Shown: piece by piece, positions 5,866-9,302 of the stretch | How the letters are laid out: each line of letters opens with the position of its first letter | How positions within the stretch are numbered: position 1 is the first letter of the stretch | Source: Promethearchaeota archaeon | GTDB lineage: Archaea; Asgardarchaeota; Lokiarchaeia; Sigyniarchaeales; SOKP01 | Reading direction: 5' to 3' | DNA length: 9,302 nucleotides | Assembly: GCA_030606095.1 (NCBI GenBank) | Contig: JAUWHC010000070.1 | Coordinates: forward strand, 1-9,302 | Notes under the pieces: model-generated | Database searches by the model: none | Seen by the model: the letters and a program-made list of their open reading frames with translations, nothing else | Told to the model about the DNA's origin: nothing | Made by a program: the position numbers and the translations under genes

Positions 5866-6426
5866 ATGTCAAATGAAGAAAAAGAATATAAATTTAAAAT
5901 AACTGTCAGCGGTGATCCTGCTGTCGGAAAGACGACATTAGTTAAAAAGTATACTACGGGATCGTTTCAAAAAGATTATATCGCCACCCTGGGTGCTCAG
6001 TTTTCAAAATACGAAGAGATAATAGAAGGAAACCAAATTAATTTATTCATATGGGATATTGCAGGTCAAGATGCTTTTGAAGTAATGCGTAGTAAGTTTT
6101 ATAATGGAAGCAGTGGAGCAATTATTGTTTTTTCTCACGCTCCAGAAGAAATAGCGAGTTTTAATCACATAGATAAATGGCTTAAAGAACTTAATGAATA
6201 TTGTGGAAATATTCCAATTGCGATATTTGGAAATAAGATTGATTTAATTGATGAGAAAGATTTAGCTCTAAATGAGGATAAAGTAAATTCTGATTTCAAC
6301 ATTGGAAAATATTCAAAAGATCATAATTTCCTTGGATATTTTAAAACTAGCGCTTTAACAGGCCAAGGGGTAATCGAAGCATTTCAAGCTTTAGTTAGGA
6401 AGCTCTATTTAAAAGCTAAAATGTAA
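5866..6426 (+). CDS. Rab/Ras-like small GTPase (Asgard eukaryotic-signature protein)
   Basis: 186 residues, a single G domain. G1 is GDPAVGKT (16-23), G2 is the Thr in YIATLGAQF (T41), G3 is WDIAGQ (63-68), G4 is GNKIDL (122-127) and G5 is TSAL (161-164). Q68 matches Ras Q61, so GTP hydrolysis should be intact. The YIATLG switch I resembles Rab YxxTIG. The residue at the Ras G12 position is P18, unusual for this family. The C-terminus KLYLKAKM has no cysteine, so there is no prenylation site and any membrane attachment would need a partner. Such GTPases are greatly expanded in Asgard archaea, and functions in them are largely unknown. It is divergent from the acidic coiled-coil gene and converges on EF-2 with 39 bp between stops. 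Confidence 0.93.
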   Translation: MSNEEKEYKFKITVSGDPAVGKTTLVKKYTTGSFQKDYIATLGAQFSKYEEIIEGNQINLFIWDIAGQDAFEVMRSKFYNGSSGAIIVFSHAPEEIASFNHIDKWLKELNEYCGNIPIAIFGNKIDLIDEKDLALNEDKVNSDFNIGKYSKDHNFLGYFKTSALTGQGVIEAFQALVRKLYLKAKM

Positions 6427-6465
6427 TTAAAAATAATATTAAATAAACAGAAATAATAAAAAAAT

Positions 6466-8718
6466 TTAGGTTTTCTTGTAAATAAACCTATCCCAGCTCG
6501 AAGTATTAGGAAGGTGATCAGGCATTTTTTTTCTTTTTCTAATTTCGAGGATAAGATCTTCTTCAAGACTTTTAGGTACTTTATCAAAACCAGAAAATTC
6601 GTATCCGAAGAACGCACGTCCTTGAGTTGAACCGCGTATATCATCAGCTATACCAATCGTTTCAGCAGCAGGAATCGTACCATGAACTCTAACATATTCT
6701 CCTTCTGGAATTACATTCGTAATTCTACCTCGTCGCTTGGTTATAATCGAATTCACTGGTCCTTCTGTTCCATCTGGTGTTTTCACATCAATTCTCTGAA
6801 TAGGTTCAAAAAGATGAGGTTCAGCGTCCAACATTGCTAAGGACATGGCAGAGAAAGCCATTCCAGCGATTTGCCCGTAGGAAGTATGTCGTGTGTCCTC
6901 GTGGATGGTCATATCTGTAAATACTATTTTAAAACCTGCAGCTGGTTCTTTTGCAAGAATGCACTCTCCAAGCCAATCTCTAAAAGCGGCTGTTAGATAA
7001 GATTTTACTTTATCAAATCGTTGTAAACCAGATGTACCGTTCACAAGTAAGCTTCCTTGGTAAACATCTACTATACGTCTAGCTTCTTTGGCGTCCCAGC
7101 CAGCGTCTTCCCTTAAAACTTTTGCTCTATCTTTCTCATTCATCAAATCAGTGATTTTTCCGGTTTCAATTAATTTCTCAGTTGTTTCATCTAGAGGCTC
7201 TAAGTATAACAAGATTCGGTTGTGAGTATTGGCAGATTTAGTATAAAATACTTTACTTCTCTTGGTAATTTTTTCTCGGTATACTATAATTGGTTCACCG
7301 ATTATAATAGGAACTTGATTATTAATCCGTTTGGTAAGGATTTCAATTTGAAGCGGATCTATTCCACTTAGAATGAACTCTCCAGATTCTTTGTCCCGCC
7401 GATACATTGCAGTAGGATCTGCTTGAAGCCACTTACTTACTACCGTATCTAATTTGTCGATTTCGTGAGGATCTCGTGGCTTAATACTTCTTGAAACTAC
7501 GGGTTCGCACGCATATTGGATTTTTTCAAAAGACGGCAGAAGTAAAGCTTCTTTTTTATCCTTTGGGACATCACTAGCTGACATAAATGTCTCTCCAGAG
7601 GGACAAATAAAACCATATAAAGCAAATAGATTTCCTGCAGGAATTTTTGGGACATCCAATAGATCTGTAATTTCCATGACTCCCAATCGTTTTACTCGAT
7701 TACTTGTTCTGTTATTGACCAAATAGATCGAGTCCGATAGTCGGAATGTTCCAGAAAAAACCCTGCCTATTAAAGTTGGTTGATATCCTCTCCTTGGATC
7801 TAAAAATATTTTAGTAATCATACCATATAAAGGACCATTCGGATCACTTTTTTGAAGCGATTGTCCTAGTTCTGAGCTGAGATCACCGCCCCAAACATGA
7901 GGTATCCTATATTTTGCTGCTTCCACAGGATTGGGTAAATGATCAACTACCATTCTTAACATTGGCTCGTCGAGTGGAAGATTCTCTCTTAACCACTGAA
8001 TGTCCCCTTCGGTATATTTTGCGAAAACATCTTGTGGTGTTAAACCTTTTTCTAATAATATTTCGTATGTAAAACCCCATCCGTGCTTAGCTGACCCTAC
8101 AGCAACGCTGTTTTTAGCAAAATCAACGCTCCATTTAGATCCTTCTGGCCTAATCTTTTTGATTAACTCATTTACCTGTTTTGAAATTTTATCTATTTTC
8201 ATAAAAGTGTTTTCTGGGCTCAACTTAAGCTCGCTAATTAAACGATCTACTTTATTGATAAAAAGAACTGGTTTGCAAAACTCTTCACCAACGGCTAATC
8301 GGATGTTTGTTTCAGTTTGAGTCATGACCCCTTCTAAAGCATCGACGAGAATTATTGCACCGTCACTCCCTCTAAGAGCACGCGAGACTTCTCCAGTAAA
8401 GGAGATATGTCCCGGCGTATCATTGATTTGAAGGATATATGGCTCATCATCATCAGGCTTTCTAGGGTCATTAAATGCGAGTAAAACTACGCTCGTAAAT
8501 ATAGTAATGCCTCTTGCCTGCTCCTCTTCGTCAGAATCGGTCATCTGAAGTTGTCCGGCATCTTCTTCTCGCATTAAACCTGCACGCCTTAACAAGTAAT
8601 CGCTTGCGGTGGTCTTTCCATGATCAATATGAGCGACTATGCTAAACAACCGTTTTTTTTCGTATGAACCGGTAGTTATCAGATTCGCAATCTCGTCTGG
8701 GTTCTTTACTTTAACCAT
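6466..8718 (-). CDS. Elongation factor 2-type translational GTPase, divergent (possible aEF2 paralog)
   Basis: 750 residues, full length for archaeal EF-2. The G domain is intact: AHIDHGKTT (29-37), ARGITI (68-73), DTPGH (100-104), NKVD (155-158) and GSAKHGWGF (208-216). Domain II has YRIPHVWGGDL and DPNGPLYGM, with RVFSGTFR at 319-326. EF-2 moves tRNAs and mRNA through the ribosome. Two signature sites diverge. Domain III has SGIDPLQIE (451-459) where canonical EF-2 has SGMGELHLE. In the domain IV tip, the diphthamide histidine is kept as H611, but the loop is HTSYGQ instead of HRG(P/G)(A/G)Q, and the IPA(V/M)R segment after it is lost. Archaea that lack diphthamide genes often carry a second EF-2 with such changes. 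Whether this is the only EF-2 or a paralog cannot be told here. The ATG at 8718 fits the family N-terminus. Confidence 0.9.
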   Translation of the reverse strand: MVKVKNPDEIANLITTGSYEKKRLFSIVAHIDHGKTTASDYLLRRAGLMREEDAGQLQMTDSDEEEQARGITIFTSVVLLAFNDPRKPDDDEPYILQINDTPGHISFTGEVSRALRGSDGAIILVDALEGVMTQTETNIRLAVGEEFCKPVLFINKVDRLISELKLSPENTFMKIDKISKQVNELIKKIRPEGSKWSVDFAKNSVAVGSAKHGWGFTYEILLEKGLTPQDVFAKYTEGDIQWLRENLPLDEPMLRMVVDHLPNPVEAAKYRIPHVWGGDLSSELGQSLQKSDPNGPLYGMITKIFLDPRRGYQPTLIGRVFSGTFRLSDSIYLVNNRTSNRVKRLGVMEITDLLDVPKIPAGNLFALYGFICPSGETFMSASDVPKDKKEALLLPSFEKIQYACEPVVSRSIKPRDPHEIDKLDTVVSKWLQADPTAMYRRDKESGEFILSGIDPLQIEILTKRINNQVPIIIGEPIIVYREKITKRSKVFYTKSANTHNRILLYLEPLDETTEKLIETGKITDLMNEKDRAKVLREDAGWDAKEARRIVDVYQGSLLVNGTSGLQRFDKVKSYLTAAFRDWLGECILAKEPAAGFKIVFTDMTIHEDTRHTSYGQIAGMAFSAMSLAMLDAEPHLFEPIQRIDVKTPDGTEGPVNSIITKRRGRITNVIPEGEYVRVHGTIPAAETIGIADDIRGSTQGRAFFGYEFSGFDKVPKSLEEDLILEIRKRKKMPDHLPNTSSWDRFIYKKT

Positions 8719-8744
8719 TGTAAATTCACTTTAAACTACTTTAA

Positions 8745-8754
8745 TTTTTATATG
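8745..8754 (-). promoter_or_regulatory. TATA box of the EF-2 gene
   Basis: On the minus strand this reads CATATAAAAA, centred about 31 bp before the start codon, giving a leader of about 5 nt or none. No strong Shine-Dalgarno sequence is present. Confidence 0.55.
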
Positions 8755-8883
8755 ATTTGTTTTCAATAATTGAGAAGAAAAATACGAGAAAAAATAAAAA
8801 TTTTATGTATTTAGGCAATAAATTGTCTATTTCAGAACTCCTTGTTTAATTTATTTATTTCTATTCAATGTCTTCATCGGAGA

Positions 8884-9302
8884 TTAAACATGTAGAAGAA
8901 TCATATTTATCAAAGTATATAATGCTCTTTTACCTGAAGCCCTTTTGACATTGAAAGATTCTGAAATATTTACAACTCTTAGATTCTCTGGAATTTTATT
9001 TTTGACAAAAATTTTTAATAAATTAATAAATTCTGTGTATTCTCTTTCAGATTCTATCCATAAGAATTCGTCCCTTTCAAAAAAGTTTGGATTTTTTTTT
9101 CTAAACTTTATAGAATGATTTTTCTCTTTAATTGGAGGTCCTCTTCGTTCGTAATTTTTTGTTATTTTAGGTTTTTCACAAAATATAGCTATATTATATT
9201 CCTCAATATCATCTTCAAAGTAGACTTCAAATTCTATTTTGCCAAATCGTTCCGCGCGAGAGAATTCTTTTTCTCCGTTTGCCTTAATGTTTTCACCGAT
9301 TG
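8884..9302 (-). CDS. Unrecognised protein, 3' part of a gene cut by the right edge
   Basis: The minus-strand frame is open from the window edge to a TAA at 8884-8886, giving 138 residues with no ATG until seven codons before the end, so the start lies outside. The other two minus frames are closed by stops. The protein is mixed and charged, with a strand-like block (FGKIEFEVYFEDDIEEYNIA), a basic stretch (RRGPPIKEKNHSIKFRKK), then FLWIESEREYTEFINLLKIF and an ending VKRASGKRALYTLINMILLH. Codon use resembles the neighbours. I recognise no family and no catalytic motif. It lies upstream of EF-2 on the same strand, separated by 165 bp containing EF-2's own TATA box, so the two are probably separate units. 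Confidence 0.6.
   Translation of the reverse strand, partial: IGENIKANGEKEFSRAERFGKIEFEVYFEDDIEEYNIAIFCEKPKITKNYERRGPPIKEKNHSIKFRKKNPNFFERDEFLWIESEREYTEFINLLKIFVKNKIPENLRVVNISESFNVKRASGKRALYTLINMILLHV

Noticed and set aside
8000..8320. Plus-strand open frame of 106 codons inside the EF-2 gene.
   Set aside because: The opposite strand encodes well-conserved EF-2 domains across the whole interval.
1..9302. Searched by eye for tRNA genes, CRISPR repeats, insertion-sequence ends and transposase genes.
   Set aside because: No cloverleaf-like GC-rich block, regularly spaced direct repeat or transposase motif was seen. The gene content looks like ordinary chromosomal sequence.

Overview
This AT-rich window is most likely from an Asgard archaeon (Promethearchaeota, possibly a Lokiarchaeia-type lineage). 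The evidence is a Rab/Ras-type small GTPase, an archaeal/eukaryotic-type elongation factor 2, a TYW1/Taw1-type wyosine radical-SAM enzyme, an archaeal EngB-like GTPase, and archaeal TATA promoters, several of them placed for leaderless transcripts. The exact lineage is inference.

Layout, left to right. The 3' part of a tandem winged-helix regulator (+) enters from the left edge. It converges, with a 6-bp gap, on a PNP/UDP-family nucleoside phosphorylase-like gene (-). A 167-bp divergent promoter region separates that from the Taw1/TYW1 gene (+). Taw1 carries an extra segment of about 70 residues that reads like a winged helix. It converges on an EngB-like GTPase (-). That gene is divergent from a small ArsR-family repressor (+), which is followed by a four-helix membrane protein (+). 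A nearly identical 18-bp palindromic operator lies before both the repressor and the membrane-protein gene, which makes these two a small regulon.

After a 208-bp convergent gap comes an acidic, repeat-bearing coiled-coil protein (-), with a compact C-terminal domain I do not recognise. It is transcribed divergently from the Rab-like GTPase (+). The GTPase converges on an EF-2 gene (-). Its G domain is intact, but its domain III signature and the loop around the diphthamide histidine depart from canonical EF-2, so it looks like the paralogous form (aEF2p) or the EF-2 of a diphthamide-lacking lineage. The right edge holds the 3' part of an unrecognised gene (-) with no start codon inside the window.

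Most genes look like single transcription units facing in alternating directions. The strongest functional links are the ArsR/membrane-protein pair, through the shared operator, and more weakly the divergent GTPase/coiled-coil pair. I saw no tRNA or rRNA genes, CRISPR array, insertion sequence or replication origin. No gene-free stretch exceeds 300 bases.
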